Assembly: GCF_004664715.2 (NCBI RefSeq)
Contig: NC_051071.1
Coordinates: 4,675,501 to 4,739,500, forward strand
DNA length: 64,000 bases
From: Peromyscus leucopus
Lineage: Eukaryota; Chordata; Mammalia; Rodentia; Cricetidae
Direction of reading: 5' to 3'
This document shows positions 34,016-43,857 of the stretch, one piece after another (position 1 is the stretch's first letter; each line of letters starts with the position of its first letter). Below the pieces are notes generated by a model. That model ran no database searches and was not told the origin of the DNA. It saw only the letters and a program-made list of their open reading frames with translations. The position numbers and the translations under genes are program-made.

Positions 34016-35310
34016 AGAAATGGATGAATAGAAGAGAAAGGGCATCGTTATGGTTTCAAATCATGTTTTTCTGGGTAGATGGTAATTAAAAAGATGATAA
34101 GCTCCCGCAGGACTGCTTAAGAACAATACAGGCAGAGGCAGGTCAATACGGAAACTGATCAGTGGGGTCTTTGACCAGTCGAGTCTGTTAGGGACCCACG
34201 TTCCTCAGCTAGGCCAAGAGGATGCCCTGGAGATGAGATGGGAGCTGCTGGTGCTGTGGGGCTGGTTCAAGTTTACCATAAAGGGACACAAAAGATTATC
34301 AATCCTCTGCTGCTTCGTGTGAGGTGGCTGGCTCTCGGGTGCTGTTGGATTATGATGAGCTTTCTGGAAATTTAGATCCTGGGCCTACTTTGCTGATGGA
34401 TTCCTGTGAAAAATTCCCGCCCCTTCCTCTGTCAGCTTTCTATACTTTCCTGTTTACCCTGGACGTGTTGAAGAGGCAGCAGGAACCAGAAGACCTGCTT
34501 TCCGACCTTCAGGATGCCAATAACCTTAGTTTGTATCTTGACATACAGCTTCATGCCTCCTTTTTATAGTGTGTGGATAAGATGATTTGTTTAGATAGAT
34601 GGATTTTGAAAAGGAATTTCTGTCCCCTGAGTTCGTTTTATAAATGTGAAGGCTGAGATGTGAGCTAGCATGTTACACATGTTAACCCTGTGGGGCTGGG
34701 GCCAGTACAGAACCTTTGCCCTGTTCCTACTGAGGATTCTGAAAGAGCTACACGGTTCTTAGGTGTCCCAAAGCAGCTTATGCTATAATTGTAAGAACAT
34801 CATATCTAGGAGACCTGAGATTCTACTCTTTCCGATTTCTTGATTTTAGGAAGAGTATTAGACAAGCTAAGGGTCCAGCTTACGGTTGCACAGCTAGTAC
34901 CAGAAGCTGAGAATAGACTCCACATTTTACTCTTCTTGAATCTTAGAATTGGTGCACTTCCTTTATTTTAACTAAGTAGACAAGACTGGCACACAAAGAA
35001 GAGGTAAGTATTAATCTAAGACTATGGTAGGGACAGAAAGAAGGGAAGCTGGTGCTTCCAGTGTAGGCTCTTTGAGAAAGAAGGAACCAGTATCATGGCT
35101 GGTGTGATCTGGGAAGCCTTCCTGGAGGAGGGGGAGCTGTAGCTTACACATCAACAGAGGATAGCTTTGATCGGTTCTTGAAGGCTCGCTTGGGGCAGGT
35201 GCTGGAGTAGGCTGGAAGAGGGCAGGCTGTATTTGCTGCTTTGTCCTTGTCATCGGAGCATCCTGAGTAGGGAGCTTGTTTGAGGACACCACTTTCTTCC
35301 TACTTATTTA
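34016..35310. other. intronic sequence with one MIR relic
   Basis: A MIR-like piece lies at 34858-34930. The 81-codon frame at 34324-34569 is unrecognised and has no splice or retrocopy signals, so it is probably chance. Confidence 0.45.
34858..34930 (-). mobile_element. MIR SINE relic
   Basis: cttacggttgcacagctagt followed by agctgagaatagactccaca. Confidence 0.5.
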
Positions 35311-35413
35311 CTTGGGCACCTATCCTCTTTCAAATAAAAGTCACGTGTACTGGAAATTACCAACAGGAAATTACTTTGCTTAAAATAGGAGAAAAGTATT
35401 GTAATATTTTCTA
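35311..35413 (+). repeat. 103-bp segment duplicated at 37155-37257 (probable source)
   Basis: It begins cttgggcacctatcctcttt and ends taatattttcta. The second copy differs at about 2 bases. No repeat family is recognised. Confidence 0.93.
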
Positions 35414-37060
35414 GAAGAGGTCTCAGAAGTACCTAATAGTATTAAAACCTGGAGCCTGGCTCCCATCAAAGAGGCAGCTGGTGTGCCTTGGTGCTCCTGA
35501 GTGACAGGGCCATCCATGAATTATTTAGACCCTGGACTCAGTGAGTGTCTGCCTAGCAAAATCCTGTGGGCAGGAGGCTGTGTTATCACATTGAGAGATC
35601 ATCAGAAGCTCAGGTGGAGGAAGAAATGACTGCATCCTAAAGATACTGCGCATGCTAGCATGCCAGGGCTACACGTATTCCCTGTCCCTGCAAATGGGTC
35701 TGTTTTCAAAGAGCAAGAGATAATAACTCCTATCTCTAATTAATAAACAGAAACCCACATTCTCATATTAGCATGACACATATAGACAGAGATTTGGTTA
35801 GGAACAACATTAAAATCACATAGGAACATAGAACATTAGGAAAACCACTCTACTAGATTTCCCAGCAGAGAGGACAAACCCAGTGTAGATCCATTTGAAA
35901 TGAAGCTGACTGTAGTTGTCACTGTCTCTGTTGCTGACCTGTCACTGGTTACAGTAACTTACTTCCCAGTGTGCCTCCCTGCAGAGGAGTACACACTGGT
36001 GTAGTGGCCTGGGGAGGGCTGCTGGGATGGGTTAACTTTGGCTCTCGGTAGACAAGGTGGCGTGAGGCCTGTGCCTCTGTCACATCCTTCTTGTCTGTCT
36101 CCCTACCCTTCCCAGTGCCTGTTTGGTGTGGTTTCCTCACCTTTTCTCTTTACAGTCCCTGGAAAGGTTAAAGTGGATGTGAATACCCGAGGTCAGAACG
36201 CTTATTTCAGGAAGAACAGATTTATATCCCCTTTCTTACTTGCTTTCAAGCTGTGTCCCCCTAAGCTCTCCTAAAACTCGTCCTCACAGCTGTGAATACT
36301 ATGCATTCAGTATGCATCAGCCTTTCTCCTCTGTGTTGTCAAAAGAAAACCAAAAATTCTGGGCAAGAGCAGGCCTAGCCCCTCTTCCATTCCCCAGACA
36401 CTCTGCCCTTACAGAGTGCCTGGAGGGGAGGGTCCAGGTCACCAACTGGTAATATATTCACTAGCTTAGCAACACCTGCTTGCCAAAGGTGGGGCCTCTG
36501 GCCTGGGATGTTCTTTTGCCCATATAAGGAAGGCTTGCCAGGTGCGGTAACAAACGACATGGATAAGTTTGGTTACGGTAGAAGGTAGACTGCGTTCCTT
36601 CCCTGGTGTTTGTTGCTAGTGTAACTTACTGTTTTGCTTTGCAGTAGTGAGATCAGTTCTGATATGACCAGTAGAACGAGATAGACAGGCAGAGGGAGAA
36701 AGTGGATGGAGTTAGGTTTACCGTGCTCTGGTATTTCATATTCTGTTGTGTGACTAGGTGATTTTGATTCTGCGTGTGTACGAAGGGCATGAGAGGAATA
36801 TGAGAGCATGAGAATGGTCCACACCTCCAAGGAGTAGAGCTAGTAATTGCCACCAATGGAAAAATACCTTTAACTGTTCTTTCAGTTTTTCTTGTAGTTA
36901 TCCTAAATTCTGCATCCTGAAGTATAAATTTGACAGCCTGGCTCCAAAGAAACATTAGCCTTTGTAGAAACATGGGCCTTTTGTAACTTGCTTCATAGTC
37001 TGTATGGTGTTCATGCTTTGTGAATTACTGTTTTCTAATAATAAAGCAAGAAAAATTTTA
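35414..37060. other. intronic sequence, nothing recognised
   Basis: No named repeat or gene was seen. Confidence 0.45.
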
Positions 37061-37061
37061 A

Positions 37062-37066
<5 letters not shown>

Positions 37067-37099
<33 letters not shown>
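37067..37099. repeat. (TG)n microsatellite
   Basis: About 16 TG units at the start of an antisense SINE. Confidence 0.97.
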
Positions 37100-37103
<4 letters not shown>

Positions 37104-37376
37104 GCATATGATTGAGCACATAATGTCACATGTGTTGAGGTCAGAAGACACCCCCTTGGGCACCTATCCTCTTTCAAATAAAAGTCATGTGTACTGGAAA
37201 TTACCAACAGGAAATTACCTTGCTTAAAATAGGAGAAAAGTATTGTAATATTTTCTAAAGGGTGTCTAGAGGGGGGGGGGTGTCTCTTTCCCAAACGCGG
37301 ATCCCTGATGTTGAATGCAAGTCATCGGGCATGCCCTCACTGTTACTGCTGAGCCGCCTTGCCTGCCCTTAAAGGA
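37100..37376 (-). mobile_element. B3-type SINE interrupted by the 103-bp duplicate
   Basis: The left part (37100-37154) ends tgttgaggtcagaagacacc. The right part (37258-37376) continues with ggtgtctct and gttgaatgcaagtcatcggg to a ctgctgagccgccttgcc end. The piece between is the copy of 35311-35413. Confidence 0.7.
37155..37257 (+). repeat. 103-bp duplicate inserted in a SINE
   Basis: It is the same length as, and about 98 percent identical to, 35311-35413 in the same orientation. It has no TSD and no A tail. Confidence 0.93.
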
Positions 37377-37639
37377 AGTTTGAATGGTTAAGCAGAAGGG
37401 AATGGGTTGAGTAGGTAGGCCAGAGAGGTAAGGCAGTAAGAACGGGTATGAGGCAGAAAGGTAGAGTGGTGTTCCCAGGGTGTAGATGCAGTGGCGTGAT
37501 TTAGGCCTGCTTCCCTGACCCACACACTAATGGAAGAAGGATTTTAGTAATAGTATTCCTGTTTACTGAAAGGAAATGCTCCAGGGAAGTTGTCTGTGAT
37601 TATCTGTCACAGGGATTTGACAGTAATGAAGAATGAAAG

Positions 37640-37765
37640 GCAGCTGGGGGTAGTGATTCCCACTTGTAATCCTAGCACTCAGGAGGCTGAAGCAGGAGGA
37701 TCATTGAATCCCAGGTCAGCCTGGCAACAGAGTGCAACCCTGTCTTAAAAAAAGAAAAAAAAATT
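37640..37765 (+). mobile_element. old B1 SINE
   Basis: cacttgtaatcctagcactc and ggctgaagcaggaggatcat, ending cctgtcttaaaaaaag. Confidence 0.78.
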
Positions 37766-38425
37766 GAAAGGCAAGTCTGGAAGTGGTAGTGTAAAGCATC
37801 AAAGAACTCAGCAAAACTGTTTATGTGAAACCTCATTTTTTTTGGTCCCACTTTCAGCTCTGGGGTTAGTTTTCTAAATCCTGGGATTAGATGTGTACAA
37901 ATGCCTGTCACATTTTAGTATTCGAGCATCCTCTCCCGGACATCTTCAGTCTTGTTAATGTTTGGACTTTCAGGAAGTGAACATCCAGAGTTTACCCTTT
38001 CAAGTTTGTGTGATGCAGGAAAGGCATTCATCTCCCCACTGCAGGACAGCACAAAGGCTCAGAGCAGAGGCTTAATCTCAGCCCTTATGTTCTCATTCAC
38101 AGTGCACATGCTAAAACCTATAGAATCTTAGTGTGCAGGTCCATCAAGTACGAAAGCAGGAACAACACCAAATAAAACAAATCCATTCACAACAGAGCTC
38201 TCAAAGTAGCAAGTTTTGTGTGAACAAGTAAGAATGTGTCTGTAAGTAAGTAAGTTCTGACTTAACATAGATGTTGTAGAGGTTTGTGTATGGAGGTGCA
38301 TGGATTTTAGGCTTACCCTGATACAGCCTTCCAGGTTTTGTAAAAAGCTTAGAAACCACTGCTTAGTAGATGAGATAGACTCTAAGAATAGTGAAGAAAC
38401 AAAGCTCTGGAGAGTATACTGGACT
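37766..38425. other. intronic sequence, nothing recognised
   Basis: No named repeat or gene was seen. Confidence 0.4.
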
Positions 38426-38429
38426 TGGT

Positions 38430-38530
38430 TAGCCTGAGGCTGGACTATTTGGCTCTGCTACTCACCAGCTAGACAGCCTTGGGTAAGGAAAGCACACGTG
38501 TTGAATGTAAACTGGAGACAACACCCAAGG
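38430..38530 (+). mobile_element. MIR SINE relic
   Basis: tttggctctgctactcacca, gctagacagccttgggtaag and aatgtaaactgg follow the MIR core. Confidence 0.6.
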
Positions 38531-38561
38531 GTTAGTCACTTGAGAAAATTTACATGAAACT

Positions 38562-38712
38562 TTTTTTTCCCTGTTTTTGAGATAGGGTCTCACTATGTCA
38601 CTTTGTCTAGCCTGGATCTCTGTGTAGACTGGGGTGGTCTCAGACCCAAAGAAATCCACCTCCTCTGTTTCCTAAGTGCTGGATTAAAGGTCAGCATCAC
38701 ACACCCAGCCCA
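38562..38712 (-). mobile_element. B1 SINE, antisense
   Basis: tttgagatagggtctcacta and cctaagtgctggattaaagg. Confidence 0.85.
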
Positions 38713-38756
38713 TGGAAACATTTTGTGAGCTACAAAGTTGATGGTAGCTTAATGAC

Positions 38757-39123
38757 TGTGTTAGCTACTTTTTTATTGCTGTTAAGGGACACTGTGACCA
38801 AGGAAACTTAGAGAAGAAAGAGTTTTTTTGGAGTTTACAGTTCTAAAGGGTGAGTCTGTAACCATCCTTGGAGGTGGGAGCATGGCTGTAGGCAGGCAGG
38901 GTGCTGGAGCGTAACTGAGAGCTCACATCTGATCCACAAGGACAAGGCAGAGAGAGGTCTGACTGGAATGGCTTGGGCTTTTGAAACCTCAAAGCCCACC
39001 TCCAGTGTCATACTCCCTCCAACAGGGCCACACTCCACAATCCTTCCCAAACAGTTCTACCAACTGGGGACCAAGTATTCAAATCTATGAGCCTGTGGAG
39101 GTTGTTCTCATTTCAGCCATCAC
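38757..39123 (+). mobile_element. RMER-like rodent repeat, copy 2
   Basis: tgtgttagctacttttttat, gacactgtgaccaaggaaac, aacctcaaagcccacctcca and tccctccaacagggccacac match the order of 24665-25008. Confidence 0.75.
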
Positions 39124-40595
39124 AAGGAACATTCATTGTATATGAAGACTGGTAATTGAGACTAAAGTTATAACAACTGAAACGCAAACTTGAGCACTCA
39201 TGTCACAGATGAACACTTTTAGGATACAGAAATTTTTATGACTATAGATTCCAACCTGTTTGGTTTATGGATAAGGACTATAAAGCCCCAAGAAAGTTAG
39301 AAGCCAATGCACAAAATTATGAAGTATGTTGGTGGCACTTGGGTGTTAGGATGAGCATATGCACTAAATGCCCTTCTACCATGCCCTATTGCTTCTAATT
39401 GCTTCTGTCTACAGATCACCTTTTATCACAGATGCAGCCTATGTGGGGCTTGAGTTGTTTTGTTCCTGTAGCTGCCATGCCAGTCATAGCTGCATAGAAT
39501 CTGGCTGCAGTTAGAAGACAGGCACAACCATTTATCAGAGTTGCCCCCCTGACCTGGGTGAGCAGTGACACTGTTTAGTTGAGAAAAAAATGAGATGAAC
39601 TAAAATTGCACAATCTATTACTACAGAAAGATGGGTAAACATTCTGAAACTCTCTCCTCTAATGTTCCCATGGGCATGCCACGTTTTCCTGCATTAGTTA
39701 GGGTCTTGGAGATTCTTCTTCTGAGATCACTGTAAACAAACCTGGGGGCTAGACCCTGGGTCTTTTACTTCATTCAGGTAAGACAAAGTTTCTGTAATTT
39801 CTTTTCCTCTTAGAACATCATCCTTCCCTCACCAAACAAGTGCCTCCTTTTGGCTAAAGCTGACGGCTCCACCCTTGAGCCATTTTCTCCACTTCCTCTT
39901 CCTACTTATGCTGACTCAGGGCTACCTGAGACTCTTGCAGACATCAAGCTTGCCTGGGTCCTGCTCAGGGTCTCTTTGCCTGGCTCTCTGATGTCATTTA
40001 CAAGTCTGTATTGCCTCTTTATTCCTTCAGGTAACCAGGCTTTTGCTGGTTCTGACCCATTAGCTTAATCCACCTGTGGCTTACTGTCTGTCTTATTTCC
40101 CATTCCCTTTGGCAGTATATGATGCTGTTCCTCTCCTTTTTTTTCTTGGGTGTCTCCCTTTACTGTGGTTTTCTTTGCAGCTTTGGCTGTGTTGGGGGTG
40201 GATTCTAGTACCACTGAGCTATAGCTATAGTCATCCACTGTTTTCTTTTCTTCTTCTTCCCAAGGCTGTATCTTCCCCAGATCCCTACTTAGCTACTTAC
40301 TTTATTCCTCCCTTGCTAGATGTAACCCTACTAAACCAACTGTTCCCTCTGTGCTCCAGAGTGTATCTTCAGCTTTGACCTCTCCTCCTCCATCCCTGAC
40401 CACTGTGGACATGTCACCTGGTGGTGTTGTAGGTGACTCAGTTGGCCTGCCAGAAGAAAATGTTCATCATTCCTTCTTTTTAATACCCCCACTTCCGCCA
40501 GCTCTAATGACGATCGTTCTTGATTATCCTTTGAACTTCCCACATTCGATTGGTTGACACGAGTTCTGCAGGGGAACGCTTGCATCAGTCCATTC
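39124..40595. other. intronic sequence, pyrimidine-rich from about 39820
   Basis: Parts of 39880-40560 look like diverged L2 but cannot be aligned reliably by eye. The open frames here are low-complexity hydrophobic or Pro-rich and unconvincing. Confidence 0.4.
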
Positions 40596-40599
40596 CTTT

Positions 40600-40960
40600 T
40601 AATCCTATTGCCACACCCTAATAGGTCCTTTGACCTGGATGGTTGCAGTAATCATCCAAAGTCTTGTTGCCTCCAGTCTCTCTTATCTGCCAAGTTAATC
40701 ACTGCTGGAGCCCAGGGCAGACCCTGTTCTCCTCTGGCTTAAAATTCTTCAGGCCCATGCTTGATGCTAGCTTGTTTTCATGCTTCTCTCCCAAAGTTCT
40801 TTTGTGCTCCAAATGGCCAGTCACATTGCCTGTCCTAATCCTCTGGCAGTTACATAAGGATGCTTCATCTTTTCTCCAGGATACTGGCTACCTACCTGTG
40901 TTCCAGGGACAAGTCCAGATGCCAGTGTATCCTGGGGTTCTTCCTGACCCTTCCTAACTA
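40600..40960 (+). mobile_element. probable LINE-2 3'-region relic
   Basis: The order tgcagtaatcatccaaagtc, ttgcctccagtctctcttat, ctctggcttaaaattcttca and ggttcttcctgacccttcc parallels the L2 3' region. Confidence 0.5.
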
Positions 40961-41001
40961 GGTGTGGCTTCCTTCTTCTCTGAACTCCTCGTGTATTCTT
41001 T

Positions 41002-41166
41002 TTTTTTTTTTTTGGTTTTTTTTTTTCGAGACAGGGTTTCTCTGCGTAGCTTTGCGCCTTTCCTGGAACTCACTTGGTAGCCCAGGCTGGCCTTGAACTC
41101 GCAGAGATCCGCCTGGCTCTGCCTCCCGAGTGCTGGGATTAAAGGCGTGCGCCACCACCGCCCGGC
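41002..41166 (-). mobile_element. very young B1 SINE, antisense
   Basis: It is near-consensus with almost all CpGs kept (ctgcgtagctttgcgccttt, cctcccgagtgctgggatta, gcgtgcgccaccaccgcccg). Perfect 15-bp TSDs (cctcgtgtattcttt) lie at 40987-41001 and 41167-41181. Confidence 0.97.
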
Positions 41167-41181
41167 CCTCGTGTATTCTTT

Positions 41182-42779
41182 AGTATTGACTATTTGCCAG
41201 TAATTTGTCCTGCACTACTTGTCTAGCAACTCTCCCAGTTATCTTTGAATCCTCTAAAAACAAAAGTAGTGCGGGCCTAGTGCACACTGAATGCTATAAA
41301 TGCAGCTCACCTGATAGTGGAGGAATAATGTCTCTGGCTGTTCTCTACTTTCCCTCAGCTACTGGGTTAGAGGTGGTCAGGTGGGCCTATAGAGTGGTGT
41401 CCTGTTTTCACTTGGCCCCAACCCACCAAATGGATGTTCCTATGGGGTTACTAAACCCTTCTTCAGCCTCAAAACCTTTCTTTCTGGTACTTGGATATAT
41501 TCACTCTGTGTAGTTTAGCTCAGCTCTTTAGGACTGAGTGTGGCCTTTCCATTACACTGCATGTAACCTGGCTAATTAGAAAGTTCATTTAATGTACTTC
41601 CCCATACCAGAGAGCTTGAAAGGATGATAGCTGAATGTTGACTCACAACTTCTTCATTAAGTGGCTTAAAATTTAAAAAAAAAAAAAAGTTATCAGCTGC
41701 CAGATCACGTTGTAATCTTGTTTTCTGTGCTATAGCTGGACAGTCAGAGTGACTCATTATATCGTTGGCACATTTAACAGTGAAGTGAGTCTGTTAAGAG
41801 ATCCCCCTTGAAGTAAATCCCCGTTATACTTTGTAGTCTTGATGTGATGGGAGTGAGATTGCGTGGAGAGGTGAGCTTTGAAAAATATGCCATATTTTGA
41901 AGAGTATCCAGCTTTGGTGGCTTTGTAGAGATAAGTATTATTTCTCAGTATTAACAGCTGAGGTCGAGAGTTCAGGGTTTCTTATAAGACCATAGAGTAA
42001 TGAGGAAGCTTGGCTGTCTCCAAAGTTAGGTTTTGAGAATCTTAGACCAAGAGTGTCTTCTAAGACATAGCTCTTTGCTGTCTTGTCTAGCTTCAGTTAC
42101 CATCAGCAGAAATAGGAGGGCTTTAGACTATCTTCTACATCTTGAATGTAAAAATGTCTTTTGTTTAGACCTGCCTTGGGAGCCAAAAATTGACAGTGTA
42201 GATATATTAAAAACACAGTTCTGTGGCTAAAAGTTGGGACTGTTCAGAAGTAGGTAGTCAGCAGGCTTTGCCATTATCTCTATCCCTGGTCAGGATGCAG
42301 CATTCTGTGAACTAAAGTCACACTGGTGTCCTTTAGGAAGAAATGAATCAGGACCTTGCAGTGTAGTGCTAGCTGGTCTGGAATTTATGTGCAGACTAGG
42401 TTGGTTTAACTTGTGATCTACCTTCCACAAACCCGAGCATTAATTGCACTGAAATTACCTTGTATAGTGATTGCTACAGGGTTTCAAGCTGGAAATGACA
42501 TTTATCTGCCAGTTATTGTGAGGGGGAAAGTGGAAGAGGATAGGACTAAAGCCAATTAATTATTAACCATGGATGCATTTTGATCACGTTATTTTCTACA
42601 TAGGCTTTCCTTTTGGTAGACGTGGGTGAGAGAAGCAACCAAAAGTTTAGAGGTGTCGGTAAACAAATCAAAGTAAGATTTAAAGGTGATTGCTGTTCTC
42701 TTTCCCAGGAACTTTAAGGTTCTCAGAATCAGATTCAGAGTGTTGTTTACCTGTGTACCTTCCTCCCACAATGCTTTGC
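41182..42779. other. intronic sequence upstream of the CpG island
   Basis: Repeat-poor and unique-looking, with no gene recognised. Conserved regulatory sequence is possible but cannot be shown here. Confidence 0.45.
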
Positions 42780-43509
42780 ACCGCGGTGCTCAGATAAATC
42801 TTCCTTGCACGAAGTTACTAACAGGGCTCATCACCTCAGAAATGTAATGCAGTAATGGCAGCTAGTCTGCCGAGATTCTCCAGCGGGCCTAGTTCTCATT
42901 TCTGCGGGCTGTACCCTGCAGGGTGCCCAGACTGACTTTGTTTTACTTACGGTGGCGCCGGGCTGGGCCGCCCTCGCGGTTGGCGCCCGCGCGGTGGCTG
43001 CCTGCGCCCAGGTGCACAGCGGCTGGGGCTGCGGGGCTCTGACCCGCCTCTGGGCCCTGCACCCCTTTTCAAGTGATAGTAATCGGAGACTTCTCCGTTA
43101 GGCGGGGCCACTCAACCAACGTAGTAATTCCAGCAGCTTAGTGGGGCCTGGCCGCGCGGGTCGGGGTCTGCAGGGTCGGCCTGCGTGCGCCCCTCCGCGT
43201 GATTCGGCCTGCGTTTCCTCCTCGGTGCTGTTATGCTAATCAGGTGACATCACCGCGCAGCTCACCGCAGCTCCCGATTAAATTACAAACCGGCAGCGGG
43301 CGGGCAGGCGGGCGGGAGGTGTGCGCTGCTGTGTGAGCAGAAGCGCAGCGTGCTTAGGGTTGGCCATATTTAAATTTTTTTCCAGTAGGATCGTGCCTCC
43401 TTCCTTCTTTCCCTCCTTCTCTTCTTCCTCCTCCCTCCTCCCTCTTGGGTAATTTATTTCTAGCTTCCAGGCAAGGGCCACACAAGGAAGGAAATCCACA
43501 GGGGATTAG

Positions 43510-43524
43510 ATGCCGGGGTGGTAA
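43510..43524 (+). promoter_or_regulatory. upstream ORF 1 in the probable short-isoform leader (MPGW, stop)
   Basis: ATG CCG GGG TGG TAA. It lies downstream of the AT-rich core element at 43364-43373, so it is in the transcript if initiation occurs near 43.4 kb. Confidence 0.45.
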
Positions 43525-43605
43525 CTCGACCGGGCTAAGGTGGACTCTCCAGCCAACTTTCTATCAGATCACGCTGCACCCATTTCCGACCGACGACCGA
43601 CCGGA

Positions 43606-43620
43606 ATGCGGCTGGCTTGA
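43606..43620 (+). promoter_or_regulatory. upstream ORF 2 in the probable short-isoform leader (MRLA, stop)
   Basis: ATG CGG CTG GCT TGA, with g at -3 on a GC-rich background. It terminates 122 bases before the main ATG. Confidence 0.45.
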
Positions 43621-43675
43621 GGTCCAGCCCTTTCTCCTGGGCGGGAGCCGAGCCGCGGAAGCTGCTGGGCGTTGG

Positions 43676-43732
43676 ATGGGGGTAGGAGGGGGCCGGAGCG
43701 GATTCCTACCGTGCAGCCGGCCTGGACGTTAG
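43676..43732 (+). promoter_or_regulatory. upstream ORF 3 in the short-isoform leader (18 codons)
   Basis: ATG at 43676 opens an 18-codon frame (MGVGGGRSGFLPCSRPGR) ending TAG at 43730-43732, only 10 bases before the spectrin ATG. The ATG has G at +4. It overlaps a G-rich stretch (43678-43696). It is the uORF most likely to affect initiation because of its length and closeness, but no effect can be shown from sequence. Confidence 0.5.
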
Positions 43733-43742
43733 GTTTGGCATA

Positions 43743-43851
43743 ATGGAATTGCAGAGGACGTCCAGCATCTCTGGGCCACTATCGCCGGCCTACACCGGGC
43801 AGGTGCCTTATAACTACAACCAACTGGAAGGGAGATTCAAACAACTCCAAG
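43743..43851 (+). CDS. SPTBN1: beta-II spectrin, alternative first coding exon of the short N-terminus (partial CDS, residues 1-36)
   Basis: The 36 codons begin MELQRTSSISGPLSPAYTGQ and end LEGRFKQLQ. This matches the alternative N-terminus known for beta-II spectrin isoform 2 (also called ELF), which replaces the 49 residues of the long isoform. The ATG has A at -3 and G at +4, and an in-frame TAG lies upstream at 43683-43685 with no intervening ATG, so the start is well supported. The exon ends CAA G|gtaagt, phase 1, so it joins the same downstream exon as the long form, before the CH domains. It lies about 28.5 kb downstream of the long-isoform exon and directly after a CpG island, indicating use of a separate promoter. 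The segment is Ser/Tyr/Gly-rich with no domain of its own. Confidence 0.96.
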
Positions 43852-43857
43852 GTAAGT
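43852..43857 (+). promoter_or_regulatory. SPTBN1: splice donor of the alternative SPTBN1 first exon
   Basis: The boundary is ctccaag|gtaagt, a consensus donor in phase 1. Confidence 0.93.

Larger units (their letters stand above)
42780..43740 (+). promoter_or_regulatory. SPTBN1: CpG island and probable internal promoter for the short SPTBN1 N-terminus
   Basis: CpG dinucleotides are dense only here (for example 42955-43060 and 43140-43330) in an otherwise CpG-poor window. Visible elements are an Sp1-type GC box (ggcggggcc, 43101-43109), an octamer-like atgctaat (43233-43240), a CRE/AP-1-like tgacatca (43245-43252) fused to an E-box-like caggtg, an AT-rich CArG/TATA-like ccatatttaa (43364-43373), and a long pyrimidine tract (43397-43447). 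If the AT-rich element acts as a TATA box, transcription would start near 43395-43405. The island ends at the start codon of the alternative exon. Promoter function is inferred from composition and position. Confidence 0.82.

Noticed and set aside
42955..43060. CpG-rich stretch as a separate unknown gene
   Set aside because: No open frame or splice pattern independent of SPTBN1. A bidirectional promoter is possible but unsupported.
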